Below, piece by piece: positions 26,194 through 35,028 of a stretch of 64,000 nt of DNA. The notes below the pieces were generated by a model. It was given only the letters and a program-made list of their open reading frames with translations. It made no database searches and had not been told where the DNA came from. The translations under genes and the position numbers were made by a program. Position 1 is the stretch's first letter; the number at the start of each line of letters is the position of its first letter. Source of the stretch: Lysinibacillus sphaericus (lineage in GTDB: Bacteria > Bacillota > Bacilli > Bacillales_A > Planococcaceae); assembly GCF_001629735.1 (NCBI RefSeq), contig NZ_CP015224.1:1054001-1118000 (forward strand), written 5' to 3'.

Positions 26194-26952
26194 ATGAAAA
26201 AGCTTTTGAGTGGTGAACAAATAGCCAAGTCATTTCAGGTCGGAACTGAACGACATGAGGTTTTAAAGTCTATATCTATTGATGTATATGAAGGCGAGTT
26301 CGTTTCAATTATGGGCCCTTCTGGTTGCGGTAAATCAACCTTACTATACGCTCTTAGTGGGATGGACAGCATTGATCAAGGACTGGTTTCTTTTGATGGA
26401 GTCGATGTAACAACACTCCATGACAAGGAGCTAGCTGAGCTTCGTCGAACGAGGATGGGTTTTGTGTTTCAGCAGCCAACCTTTCTTAAAAGTTTAAATA
26501 TCCTTGATAATATATTGTTACCAGCAGTACGTGATCAGCGAAAGAATATCGTAGCTTTAACGGAAAAAGCACAGAGCATCATGAAAAAAGTAGGGATTGA
26601 GGACTTAGCAACGCGTGATATTACGCAGGTTTCAGGTGGCCAGCTTCAGCGGGCAGGCATTTGTCGTGCTTTAATTAGTAGTCCATCGATGATTTTTGGT
26701 GATGAACCAACAGGCGCATTAAATTCAACGACTGCCCAGGAAATTATGGATATTCTAGCCTCCATCAATCAAGAAGGTACAACGGTTATGCTTGTGACAC
26801 ATGATCCGAAAATTGCTGCACGAACCGAGCGTATTCTCTTTATGAGTGATGGTTCTATTATCAGTGAATTGCGTTTACCACGATTCAAGGGTATTGATTT
26901 GGATGATAGAATGGCAAAAGTTGCAACCATGATGCGAGAAATGGGTATTTAA
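26194..26952 (+). CDS. ABC transporter ATP-binding protein (MacB/LolD type)
   Basis: The 252-residue ATPase has Walker A GPSGCGKST near 42-50, Q-loop VFQQPTF, ABC signature VSGGQLQRAGI near 147, Walker B MIFGDEPTGAL near 165 and H-loop VTHDP. All catalytic residues are intact. It powers the FtsX-type permease encoded immediately upstream (GGAG ribosome site inside the permease end). A terminator follows. Confidence 0.93.
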   Translation: MKKLLSGEQIAKSFQVGTERHEVLKSISIDVYEGEFVSIMGPSGCGKSTLLYALSGMDSIDQGLVSFDGVDVTTLHDKELAELRRTRMGFVFQQPTFLKSLNILDNILLPAVRDQRKNIVALTEKAQSIMKKVGIEDLATRDITQVSGGQLQRAGICRALISSPSMIFGDEPTGALNSTTAQEIMDILASINQEGTTVMLVTHDPKIAARTERILFMSDGSIISELRLPRFKGIDLDDRMAKVATMMREMGI

Positions 26953-26967
26953 TAGATGAATTCAAAA

Positions 26968-27010
26968 AATCCGCAATGACTTGGAGTAGCTATTGCGGAT
27001 TTTTTTATTT
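26968..27010 (+). terminator. Rho-independent terminator
   Basis: A perfect 10-bp stem AATCCGCAAT/ATTGCGGATT with a 14-nt loop, followed by a long T run. Confidence 0.9.
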
Positions 27011-27079
27011 TTTTTAGAAAAAATGAATCGCTTTAGCAATGGCGTCCGTCAGTAGTATAGAAAGTAGGTGAGAGCAATG

Positions 27080-27595
27080 ATGGATATTGAACAAGTAATC
27101 GAGGAGCATGGAGATTACTTACTAAAAGTAGCCTATTTATACGTGAAGAATAAGGCAACAGCGGAAGATATTGTGCAGGATGTGTTCATAGCCTTTTACC
27201 AGAAGCAGGGACAGTTCCGGCAGCAAGCATCATTGCGTACATATTTAGTAAAAATGACAGTAAACCGGAGCCATGATTATTTACGGAGCTGGAAAAGTAA
27301 ACGACTGACATTATTTGAAAAGATTATGGGTCGTACAACGGCAATAACGCCGGAGGTAGAAATGCTCGAGAAGTCTGTTAAAAAAGAGCTGACAGAGGCG
27401 TTATTTACGTTATCAGTAGCCTATCGCGAGGTTTTAGTTTTGTATTATTTTGAGGAGATGACAACTGTGGAAATTGCACAGCTTGTACGATGTCCGGAAG
27501 CGACAATTCGTACAAGGTTACAACGAGCGCGTAAACAGCTGGCAACAGCAATGGGAGACTTTGATTGGGAGGTGCTACGTCATGAATCAATTTAA
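27080..27595 (+). CDS. ECF-type RNA polymerase sigma factor
   Basis: The ~171-residue sigma-70-family factor has region 2 with YLYVKNKATAEDIVQDVFIAFYQK (about 20-43), a linker, and region 4 with LPxxYREVLVLYYFEE-like and TVEIAQLVRCPEATIRTRLQRARKQL near 130-157. ATG 27080 is 7 nt after AGGTGAG; an ATG at 27077 is also possible. Its 3' end overlaps the next gene by 14 bp, which points to a dedicated membrane partner. Target promoters were not identified. Confidence 0.9.
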   Translation: MDIEQVIEEHGDYLLKVAYLYVKNKATAEDIVQDVFIAFYQKQGQFRQQASLRTYLVKMTVNRSHDYLRSWKSKRLTLFEKIMGRTTAITPEVEMLEKSVKKELTEALFTLSVAYREVLVLYYFEEMTTVEIAQLVRCPEATIRTRLQRARKQLATAMGDFDWEVLRHESI

Positions 27596-28244
27596 AGAAG
27601 GGCTATTAAAGGAACTACAAGATGTGAAATTCTCTCAGAAACGTAAACAACTAATCGCAGAAAAGGCTCGACGAAAGGAAAAACATCAAGTAGGTCATCA
27701 ATGGACGTATCGTATCGTACTGGCAACCTTTACGGTATTGGTCATTGGTTTTAGTTATCTTTTAACAGAGCAAAAGGAACAGCATTCCACAGGTCACCAA
27801 GCAGCAACTATTCAGTCGGATGCCTGGAGTTGGTGGTCACTATTCAATTCGGATTATGTGCGAGGAATGTTGTTGTTGGGCTTTTTTATCGGTGCCGCTT
27901 TTATTGTCAAGCGTGTATTAATAAAAAAAGGATACGGTCTTCCTATTTGTATTGAATGCGGGGAGAGCTGGTCTGCAAAAGGCGCGCGAAAATTGTATCG
28001 CAAAAATGGAGAAATTGTGTGTCCTCATTGTGGCCAAAAACAGTATCGCACGAAAAAATCTATGCAATTAGGGGGGGTGCTTTCTATGCCAATACCACTA
28101 ATCATTTTGTTGCAACATGTGTTCCATAATTACTACATCGGTTTTATTTTCTTCCTAGTAGGGGTGATTATTTTTCTTTATCAAATCGTACCATATGTAT
28201 TTAAGCTACAAGACAAGGATTCTATGAATGAACCTTTATGGTAA
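27582..28244 (+). CDS. Membrane zinc-ribbon protein, CxxC-20-CxxC type; putative anti-sigma factor
   Basis: The 220-residue protein has a short cytoplasmic N-terminus, a helix at ~47-63, a second at ~100-120, then a cytoplasmic zinc ribbon with CIEC and CPHC pairs separated by exactly 20 residues, and two more hydrophobic segments. The spacing fits the putative zinc-finger family named after the CxxC-20-CxxC pattern. ATG 27582 follows GGGAGGTG and lies inside the sigma gene, giving translational coupling. By position it is a candidate regulator of the sigma factor, but no classical anti-sigma domain is seen. Confidence 0.7.
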   Translation: MNQFKEGLLKELQDVKFSQKRKQLIAEKARRKEKHQVGHQWTYRIVLATFTVLVIGFSYLLTEQKEQHSTGHQAATIQSDAWSWWSLFNSDYVRGMLLLGFFIGAAFIVKRVLIKKGYGLPICIECGESWSAKGARKLYRKNGEIVCPHCGQKQYRTKKSMQLGGVLSMPIPLIILLQHVFHNYYIGFIFFLVGVIIFLYQIVPYVFKLQDKDSMNEPLW

Positions 28245-28260
28245 TCATCATATCGAAGGG

Positions 28261-28295
28261 GAAATTGCGAAGTTCATCTAGCAATTTCTTTTTTA
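28261..28295 (+). terminator. Rho-independent terminator
   Basis: GAAATTGC pairs with GCAATTTC around a 12-nt loop, followed by TTTTTT. Confidence 0.85.
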
Positions 28296-28307
28296 TACTA
28301 AAATACA

Positions 28308-28336
28308 TTGACAACCGTTTTCATTTGCATTATCTT
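28308..28336 (+). promoter_or_regulatory. Sigma-A promoter of bioY
   Basis: A perfect TTGACA (28308-28313) and TATCTT (28331-28336) spaced by 17 bp. Confidence 0.85.
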
Positions 28337-28339
28337 TGT

Positions 28340-28366
28340 GTTAACTTATTTTTATTATTAGTTAAC
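28340..28366. promoter_or_regulatory. BirA operator (biotin box)
   Basis: GTTAAC (28340-28345) and GTTAAC (28361-28366) are separated by exactly 15 bp, the arrangement recognised by the biotin repressor/ligase BirA in Bacillota. The box overlaps the expected transcription start, so biotin-charged BirA should shut off bioY. Confidence 0.88.
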
Positions 28367-28391
28367 GTATAGCAAAGGGAGGCTTTTTACA

Positions 28392-28943
28392 TTGAAAAAA
28401 GGAAGTACATATCAATATGTGTTGGCGGCATTTGGGGCAGCGATTATTGCTGTTTTGGCACAGGTGACTATTCCACTACCTCTAATTCCAATTACAGGAC
28501 AAACTTTAGCAGTTGGCATCGTCGTCACTATTTTAGGGACAAGATTAGGGACATTATCTGTTCTTTTATATATGTTGTTAGGGGCAGCTGGTTTACCTGT
28601 GTTTAGTGGGATGTCTGGGGGTCTAGGAATTTTGGTTGGGCCGACAGGGGGATATATTGTAGGATTCCTTGCCACAGCGATTATTATGGGCTTATACTTA
28701 GATAAATTTGGTATTTCATTTACCCAAGCGATTATTGCAAATATCATAGGGATGATTATTACATTATCATTTGGTACAGTTTGGTTAAAAATTATAGCAG
28801 ACTATACGTGGACAGCTGCCTTTATGGGCGGTGTGGCACCATTTATCGTAGTAGGAATCGTTAAAGCGGTGCTTGCAGCATGGATAGGTGTCATTGTCCG
28901 TCGCCGCTTAGAAAGAGCACATTTAATTGAAGCAATAGCGTAG
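28392..28943 (+). CDS. bioY: Biotin transporter substrate-binding protein BioY
   Basis: The 183-residue, six-helix membrane S-component binds and imports biotin, alone or with an ECF energising module encoded elsewhere. Signature features are IPLPLIPITGQTLAV near 27-41, LGAAGLPVF near 62-70 and GPTGGYIVGF near 84-93. TTG 28392 follows GGGAGG by 9 nt. The BirA box and consensus promoter directly upstream support the biotin assignment strongly. Confidence 0.94.
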   Translation: MKKGSTYQYVLAAFGAAIIAVLAQVTIPLPLIPITGQTLAVGIVVTILGTRLGTLSVLLYMLLGAAGLPVFSGMSGGLGILVGPTGGYIVGFLATAIIMGLYLDKFGISFTQAIIANIIGMIITLSFGTVWLKIIADYTWTAAFMGGVAPFIVVGIVKAVLAAWIGVIVRRRLERAHLIEAIA

Positions 28944-28961
28944 GACATAGGGGGAATTGTT

Positions 28962-30536
28962 TTGGCAACATTATGGACAGGTGGAAAGATTTACACGATG
29001 GCTCAGGTTGATGAAACAGTAGAAGCAGTCCTTGAAGAAGATGGGAAAATTGTGGCGACAGGCTCTGTAGAGAGCTTGTCGCCACTAGCTACTTCTACTC
29101 GACATTTACAAGGCAATGTGATGTATCCAGGTTTTGTGGATAGTCATTTACATATTATTGGTTACGGGGAAAAACTGAAGCATATTGATGTATCGGCGAT
29201 AACGAGTAAAGAGGCGTTACTAGCAAAGCTTCAAGAGCGTATGTCCAAGGCATCGTCCAATGAATGGGTCATAGCGATTGGATTAAATGAAAACCAATTT
29301 GAAGAGCCCATTTTTCCTACTTTAGCGGAGCTGGATGCGCTTGGTGAAGCTTATTTAATCATAAAACGTAGCTGTCACCATTTAATTTTAGCTAATTCTA
29401 AGGCACTTGCATTTGCAGGGATTACCAATGCTACGCCTTCACCAGAGGGGGGAATCATTGAAAAAATAGATGGTCAGCTCACGGGCGTATTAAAGGATGC
29501 GGCGTTATATTTAGTGGTTAATCATATGCCCCATATTACACCTGCGTATATTGAGGATGCCTTGGTAAAAGCTGTGGCCTCATTACAAGCATATGGTTTA
29601 GTGGGTGGTCATTCGGAGGATTTAAGCTATTACGGGCCGCCAAACCAACCCATTCAAGCTTACCGTAAAATAGTGGAATCACAGCATTCATTCAAGGTTC
29701 ATTTATTGCAGCATCATACGGTTTTTGAGGAGATGGAAAAATTAGATACTACATCCTCACCTTTTTTGGAGTTTGGTGCTATGAAAATCTTTATTGATGG
29801 AGCCTTTGGAGGAAGAACCGCAGCGCTACGTCAACCATACAGCGATGACCCACATAATACAGGAATGCTTATACATACGACAGAGCAATTAACGAAGTAT
29901 GTTCAGTTGGCTCGTCAATCTGGACAAACTGTCGCTGTCCATGCAATTGGTGATTTAGCCATCGAACTGATTGTAGATATTTTTGCGGCATATCCACCAC
30001 AGGCCGGTCAGCTTGATCGTGTGATCCATTGTAGCTTGGTCGATGATGACATTTTAACTAAATTAGCTAAATTGCCTGTTGCTATCGATATGCAGCCGCA
30101 ATTTGTTCAGGGAGAATATGACGCTGAGCTATCGAAGCTTGGTGAGGAGCGCGTTCAAGGTTTACACCCTTTAAAGTCACTTCTTGACCATGGGCTTGTC
30201 GTTGCTGGTGGTAGTGACGCACCGATTGAAGTACCGAATCCATTAATGGGAATCTATGCGGCTGTCACAAGGTGCAATGTGGGAGAAAAACATGATGGCT
30301 ACAATCCTAAGGAGAAAATTTCTCGTTTTGAAGCAGTCCATTTGTATACAGGAGGAGCGGCTGAAATAATTGGTCAGCAGCACACTCGTGGTAAAATCGC
30401 AGCAGGCTATTCAGCTGATTTTACGATTTTAAAAGAGGATATTTTCACTGTGGATATAGAGCAACTACCTCAAATTGACGTATTTTGTACCGTGGTAGAT
30501 GGGAAGATTGTATATGAAAATCGCTGCGAAGGGTAA
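28962..30536 (+). CDS. Amidohydrolase, YtcJ-like
   Basis: The 524-residue metal-dependent hydrolase of the amidohydrolase-3 family has an N-terminal GGKIYTM segment, the metal-binding VDSHLHIIGYG near residue 53-63, KIFIDGAFGGRTA near 275-287, VAVHAIGDLA near 325-334 and late GGSDAPIEVPNP. Natural substrates of YtcJ relatives are mostly unknown. TTG 28962 follows AGGGGG. The gene starts 18 bp after bioY with no terminator between, so it is probably in the same BirA-controlled transcript, which hints at a biotin-amide or related substrate (inference). Confidence 0.85.
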   Translation: MATLWTGGKIYTMAQVDETVEAVLEEDGKIVATGSVESLSPLATSTRHLQGNVMYPGFVDSHLHIIGYGEKLKHIDVSAITSKEALLAKLQERMSKASSNEWVIAIGLNENQFEEPIFPTLAELDALGEAYLIIKRSCHHLILANSKALAFAGITNATPSPEGGIIEKIDGQLTGVLKDAALYLVVNHMPHITPAYIEDALVKAVASLQAYGLVGGHSEDLSYYGPPNQPIQAYRKIVESQHSFKVHLLQHHTVFEEMEKLDTTSSPFLEFGAMKIFIDGAFGGRTAALRQPYSDDPHNTGMLIHTTEQLTKYVQLARQSGQTVAVHAIGDLAIELIVDIFAAYPPQAGQLDRVIHCSLVDDDILTKLAKLPVAIDMQPQFVQGEYDAELSKLGEERVQGLHPLKSLLDHGLVVAGGSDAPIEVPNPLMGIYAAVTRCNVGEKHDGYNPKEKISRFEAVHLYTGGAAEIIGQQHTRGKIAAGYSADFTILKEDIFTVDIEQLPQIDVFCTVVDGKIVYENRCEG

Positions 30537-30556
30537 CCTTGCAGCGATTTTTTTGA
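30519..30556. terminator. Bidirectional terminator
   Basis: AATCGCTGC pairs with GCAGCGATT, with T/A tracts on both sides; the 5' arm lies inside the amidohydrolase end. It serves the convergent small gene at 30559 as well. Confidence 0.85.
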
Positions 30557-30558
30557 AG

Positions 30559-30768
30559 CTATTTTCTATTTACAATATGATGTATTTGTTGTTCTAAGGT
30601 TGTCACACGTTTTGTTAAGTCCTCTACTTGCTGTTGCATGGTTGGTGGAGGAGGCACAGGAATCGTTGCTTTCATTTTTTTGATCATACGAATCATCCCG
30701 AAAAAGATTGCTAAAAACAGGCCTAAAAGAACCGTTGTACTAATCATATCGCCAATGTCGAATTTCAT
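30559..30768 (-). CDS. Small membrane protein with coiled coil
   Basis: The 69-residue protein has one N-terminal transmembrane helix (~10-30), a basic KKMK border, a PVPPPP spacer and a C-terminal coiled-coil heptad region (QQQVEDLTKRVTTLEQQIHHI). AAAGGAG lies upstream of the start. No function is recognised; such proteins are common small envelope or scaffold factors in bacilli. Confidence 0.65.
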   Translation of the reverse strand: MKFDIGDMISTTVLLGLFLAIFFGMIRMIKKMKATIPVPPPPTMQQQVEDLTKRVTTLEQQIHHIVNRK

Positions 30769-30989
30769 GTTTGCGCTCCTTTCTCTACAGGGTATCTAGT
30801 TATATACAGGATGGCTTCGAGAAAAGTTTCAAGAAAATGGAGAACGTCACGATAAATACACAAATATTTTTTCTACAAGTTGCATAGGATACTTGAACAA
30901 ATTGCTATTTTATTGCTTTGAGTACTGTGTCATGGCGGTCAAAACATACGTTAGAAGAGAGCGATTTTAACTGTAACAGGGGTGATTAT

Positions 30990-32762
30990 GTGCACAAGGC
31001 AGGACAAGTAATGCGACAGGCTGTTAATAATATTTATATTTATCGATTAGACTATGTACAGGTTTTCGCATTAATTAGAGTCTTTCAGTTTTTATTAATG
31101 ATCCCTGTAAGTACTATGCTGTTAAAGCTCATGCTACGAGTAACAGGATATACACATATAACCGAGCAAAATTGGCAAAGCTTTATGGCACATCCTTTTG
31201 TCATAATGATGATTTGTCTATTAATCTTGTTGTTCTTATTATTTGTTTATTATGAAATGGGCTTTCTATTTTTAATGGCCTTTCATCAACAAAGAGGAAT
31301 GCGCTATCGATTTTTTTCTTTATGGCAGCAGCTAAATCGGAAGGTTGTTTATTTTTTTAGTGTCCAAGTCCTATTTTTAATCGTCTATCTTGCTCTATTA
31401 ATGCCACTTGCTTCTTTTATGCTACCACTCACCTTAACCCAATCCATCTCACTTCCACATTTTTTAACAGAAGAAATCATGAGTAGTCGAACTGGTAGAT
31501 TAGCATATGCAGCAGTGGCAAGTATTTTAGTAATGATCGGTATTCGGAGTATTTTAACGTTACCTATCTTTACAATCCAGCCAAAGATTTCTATTTTACG
31601 TTCTTTCAAGCAAAGCTGGCGATTTTCCAAAAAAGGTTTATTGGAGCTTTTAGCCCTATTGGTTATGCTTTTAACAGGTCATCTATTCGTCATGCTCAGT
31701 ATAACAGTAATTAGCACACTTCCACTTTATTTTATGGAGCGCTTATTACCAAGTGCCGCATTGATAACAGCAGGGGTAACGCTCGCCTTTCTAGAAATGG
31801 TGTTTGTGGTGCTCTTTAGTTTATTACAGGCCATGTTTTCACAAGTCATGGTTGCCATCACCTACAATACACCTATCCTAGGGAAAATCAACAGGTCTGC
31901 TAAACAAAGAAAACGACGCTATAAACCTTTACTGCTCATTAGCCTTGTTGTTTTTGTTGTCTTAAGTATGATGAATATTAATTCGTTAGAGAAAAGCGTC
32001 TATGCACCCGATACTAAAATTATTGCCCATCGAGGCTATGTGGCGGGCAATGTGGAAAATACGATTAGCGGGCTAGTGAGCGCAGCAAATGCCGGAGCAG
32101 ACCTCATTGAAATTGATATTCAGCAAACAGTGGATGGCGAATTTGTTGTATTCCATGATCGTACTTTGAGGCGATTGGCAGGGAAAAATGGAGTCATTGC
32201 TAATATGACCTTACGTGAATTAAAAACATTAACGATTCATCAAAATGGCTATAGAGATAAAATTGCTTCTTTAGAGGACTGTATCGAAATTGCTAAAGCT
32301 TTAGACGTCGCGTTACTAATTGAGTTAAAGGTACATGGCAAGGAAACGGAAGATGTGTTGCCCAAATTAGTAGAAAAGCTACGAAAATACAAAGTACTGG
32401 ATTCGTATTATGTGCAATCTGTAGATGGGCAGAAAATGACTCAATTAAAAAAAATAGTGCCGAATTTAAGAGTGGGTATTGTCTATGCACTTAATATCGG
32501 CCCAATGGAAGAAAGTGTGGATTTCATTGCCTTAGAGGAGTCATGGGTAACTGAGCAGCTTATTGAAGAGCTGAAGCAAAACCCGATGGATTTATTTGTT
32601 TGGACGCTGAATGATGACCGTTCCTTACAAACCTTTATCGAGAAAAATGTGAGCGGCGTCATTACCGATCATCCTGATGTTGCCCGCGATTTAAGGACAA
32701 AGCAAAGCGAACATCAATATTTCTTACAACGGATCCTTAACCGATTGAAATTTATATTTTAA
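30990..32762 (+). CDS. Membrane-anchored glycerophosphodiester phosphodiesterase
   Basis: The 590-residue protein has an N-terminal membrane domain with six to eight helices (about 20-330) of the GPDPase-membrane type and a C-terminal GDPD domain. The catalytic part shows AHRGYVAGNVENT with His347 and its Arg, LIEIDIQQTVDGEFVVFHDRTL with the metal-binding Glu/Asp and second His near 388, and late FVWTLND and GVITDHPD. It hydrolyses glycerophosphodiesters, perhaps from lipids or teichoic acids at the membrane. GTG 30990 follows AGGGGTGA; the upstream in-frame ATG at 30918 has no ribosome site. Confidence 0.88.
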   Translation: MHKAGQVMRQAVNNIYIYRLDYVQVFALIRVFQFLLMIPVSTMLLKLMLRVTGYTHITEQNWQSFMAHPFVIMMICLLILLFLLFVYYEMGFLFLMAFHQQRGMRYRFFSLWQQLNRKVVYFFSVQVLFLIVYLALLMPLASFMLPLTLTQSISLPHFLTEEIMSSRTGRLAYAAVASILVMIGIRSILTLPIFTIQPKISILRSFKQSWRFSKKGLLELLALLVMLLTGHLFVMLSITVISTLPLYFMERLLPSAALITAGVTLAFLEMVFVVLFSLLQAMFSQVMVAITYNTPILGKINRSAKQRKRRYKPLLLISLVVFVVLSMMNINSLEKSVYAPDTKIIAHRGYVAGNVENTISGLVSAANAGADLIEIDIQQTVDGEFVVFHDRTLRRLAGKNGVIANMTLRELKTLTIHQNGYRDKIASLEDCIEIAKALDVALLIELKVHGKETEDVLPKLVEKLRKYKVLDSYYVQSVDGQKMTQLKKIVPNLRVGIVYALNIGPMEESVDFIALEESWVTEQLIEELKQNPMDLFVWTLNDDRSLQTFIEKNVSGVITDHPDVARDLRTKQSEHQYFLQRILNRLKFIF

Positions 32763-32878
32763 GTATGGAATGCGATACCTGCCCAACGGCTTTTAAAAAA
32801 ATCTGGCCATATTGTAACCTTTTTCATATGAACACGACTACTTCTATGAATTCGTGAAATAAAGGAGATGCTTTTTAT

Positions 32879-33829
32879 ATGAAAATGACGAAAGTCGTAC
32901 CATTTGCTATGACAGCACTATTAGTAGGGAGCGCGATGGGCGTTCCAACTGCATCAGCGAGCGAGGCTGAGACTGTAGTACCTGTTTCAGAAACTATTGA
33001 ACAACAAGCTCAGCCAGTTTTTATTAAAGTAACTGGGAAAGTTGAAAATGTAGAGGTCCGTGAGAACGCAACCTACTATACAGTAGTAGAAGGTGAACAG
33101 ACGAATATAGTGGTTGTCGATAAAGATTCATTCGTGTTCGACAACTTGGGAAAAGAAGTGAAGCTTCAAAAAGGGGATAAGGTGTCAGCTTACTCTTATG
33201 CGAAAAAGCCTATGCTTGCTATTTATCCACCACAATATAACCCAGAGGTTATTATTGTAGAAAAAGATAATATGGGCAGTGTGGAAGTCGATTACTTCGA
33301 TAAAAACTTAATCGATACGGACAATTACTTGAAATTAAACGTTGGAGAAGACACAAAAATTGAAAGTGCTTCTGGAAAAAAACTAAAAGCTAGTGATTTA
33401 GAAGAACAGCACTTAGTTGTGTTCTACACAATCGCAACAATGAGTATTCCTGCTCAAACACCACCTTCAAAGGTTATCGTGTTGGATACTATTGAGAAGG
33501 AAGAGCCAGTTGAGGTGGACCCAGTGCCAACGCCTGAACCAACACCAGATCACGCTGCCATTGAAGAGATTATGCAAAAAGATTTTTATGAGGTAGAAGG
33601 GACGAAAATGGTTCCTTTACGATTAATTGTAGAAAAGCTTGGCTTTGACGTAGAAGTAACGCCTAAAGGTGCCATCATTTCTAAAGGTGCTGTTTCCTAC
33701 ACAATTACTCGTGGCCAAAAAGAATATGGCTACAATAAAGCGCTTCGCCAATTTGACGTAGCACCTGCTTTATTAGAAAATGGTAAAACATATGTATCTG
33801 TAGAGTTCGTCAAAGAATTAATGAAATAA
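32879..33829 (+). CDS. Secreted protein with copper-amine-oxidase-N (stalk) domain
   Basis: The 316-residue exported protein has a signal peptide (residues 1-27, cleavage near ASA-SEA), a beta-rich middle domain (about 48-200), a PVPTPEPTPD linker and a C-terminal stalk domain (~225-316: TKMVPLRLIVEKLGFDVEV and GKTYVSVEFVKEL). Such stalk domains occur in many surface proteins of Paenibacillaceae and relatives and probably bind the cell wall. AAAGGAG is 12 nt upstream. Single gene, own terminator. Confidence 0.8.
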   Translation: MKMTKVVPFAMTALLVGSAMGVPTASASEAETVVPVSETIEQQAQPVFIKVTGKVENVEVRENATYYTVVEGEQTNIVVVDKDSFVFDNLGKEVKLQKGDKVSAYSYAKKPMLAIYPPQYNPEVIIVEKDNMGSVEVDYFDKNLIDTDNYLKLNVGEDTKIESASGKKLKASDLEEQHLVVFYTIATMSIPAQTPPSKVIVLDTIEKEEPVEVDPVPTPEPTPDHAAIEEIMQKDFYEVEGTKMVPLRLIVEKLGFDVEVTPKGAIISKGAVSYTITRGQKEYGYNKALRQFDVAPALLENGKTYVSVEFVKELMK

Positions 33830-33836
33830 AGAGGAT

Positions 33837-33871
33837 GAAGTATCTAGCAAATCGCTAGGTACTTCTTTTTT
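33837..33871 (+). terminator. Rho-independent terminator
   Basis: GAAGTATCTAGC pairs with GCTAGGTACTTC (one G-T), followed by TTTTTT. Confidence 0.88.
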
Positions 33872-33937
33872 GTATTTTCTTCCCATGAAAAATTCAGTAC
33901 AATAATTAAGAAAAAGTCGCCAATAAAGGAGAAACCT

Positions 33938-34471
33938 ATGAAACAAGCTCTTATCATTATCGATATACAAGAAGCCTTCTTTTTAGACAACGAACAAAAT
34001 CTATGGAATGACGAAACGATCATCAAGCATATTAATTCGTTAATCGCATGGGCACGCCACAATGAGGCACCTGTTATTTTTATTCAGCATACAGACGCCG
34101 AGGATGTGGATTTCGCTTATGGTCAGCCTGGGTGGGAGCTATACCACGGTCTTCATCGACAAGCGGAGGATAAGGTAATTCAAAAACCAACATGGGATGC
34201 CTTTTATCGAACTGAGCTTGCCGAATACTTGCAGGAGCAGCATATTGAGCAATTAATTTTTGCTGGTGCACAAACTGAGTTTTGCCTTGATACAACCATT
34301 CGTAGTGCTTTCAGTCATGGCTATCATCACAATATTTTAGTGAAGGAAGCCCACAGTACATTAGCTAATGATATTCTTGAAGCACCTCAAATTATTCAGC
34401 ATCATGAATGTATCTGGCACAATCGATTTGTGCGAATTCAACCAGTTGCGGGGTTCCAGCATGTGGATTAA
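33938..34471 (+). CDS. Isochorismatase-family cysteine hydrolase
   Basis: The 177-residue protein keeps the catalytic triad of the family: Asp9 (IIIDIQEAFF), Lys83 (VIQKPTWDAF) and Cys116 (GAQTEFCLDTT). Members hydrolyse amides such as nicotinamide or act on isochorismate-like molecules; the exact substrate is not predictable here. AAAGGAG precedes the ATG. The next gene starts inside its 3' end, so they are co-expressed. Confidence 0.88.
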   Translation: MKQALIIIDIQEAFFLDNEQNLWNDETIIKHINSLIAWARHNEAPVIFIQHTDAEDVDFAYGQPGWELYHGLHRQAEDKVIQKPTWDAFYRTELAEYLQEQHIEQLIFAGAQTEFCLDTTIRSAFSHGYHHNILVKEAHSTLANDILEAPQIIQHHECIWHNRFVRIQPVAGFQHVD

Positions 34472-35006
34472 CAAGAGAGACTATCCCTGTAAAGAATGGT
34501 CCTACACGGTTCGCTGTGCCGAATGGGATGATGCACAAGCCTTGTCAGACCTACGTTTACAATTAGATGGTGAAACGGAATACTTTGACCGAGCACAAGG
34601 GGAGGGATTCATTGACCGAGCAGGATTCGAGCAACTCATCTCTAATGACCTAGCAAGCCCCAAAAATCTATGTTTAGTAGCGGTCGTTGATGATCAACTT
34701 GTAGGGTACTCAAGATGTGAGGGTTCTACATTCATAAGGCTTGCCCATAAGGTTATTTTTGGCGTAGGCGTTAGGAAGGATTTTTGGGGGTACGGCATTG
34801 GAAAAGCCCTGCTGCAAGTATCTATCGACTGGGCAGATGCAAATGGTATTCAGAAAATGGCACTAGAAGTGTTAGAATCTAATGACAAGGCCGTTCAGCT
34901 CTATCAAAAATGTGGCTTTGAAGTGGAAGGTATGCTAAAAAATGATAAGCGCCTTTCTGATGGACAATACTATCACACTATCCTGATGGGCAGATGGAAG
35001 GCATAG
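34461..35006 (+). CDS. GNAT N-acetyltransferase
   Basis: The 181-residue acetyltransferase has an N-terminal VRCAEWDDAQALSDLRLQLD region and the acetyl-CoA motif VRKDFWGYGIGKALLQVSIDWA near 105-126, followed by ALEVLESNDKAVQLYQKCGFEVEG. ATG 34461 overlaps the isochorismatase gene by 11 bp; its ribosome site is weak, so coupling to the upstream gene is likely. Substrate unknown. Confidence 0.85.
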   Translation: MWINKRDYPCKEWSYTVRCAEWDDAQALSDLRLQLDGETEYFDRAQGEGFIDRAGFEQLISNDLASPKNLCLVAVVDDQLVGYSRCEGSTFIRLAHKVIFGVGVRKDFWGYGIGKALLQVSIDWADANGIQKMALEVLESNDKAVQLYQKCGFEVEGMLKNDKRLSDGQYYHTILMGRWKA

Positions 35007-35028
35007 GGAAGTTGAAGGAATTTACAGT

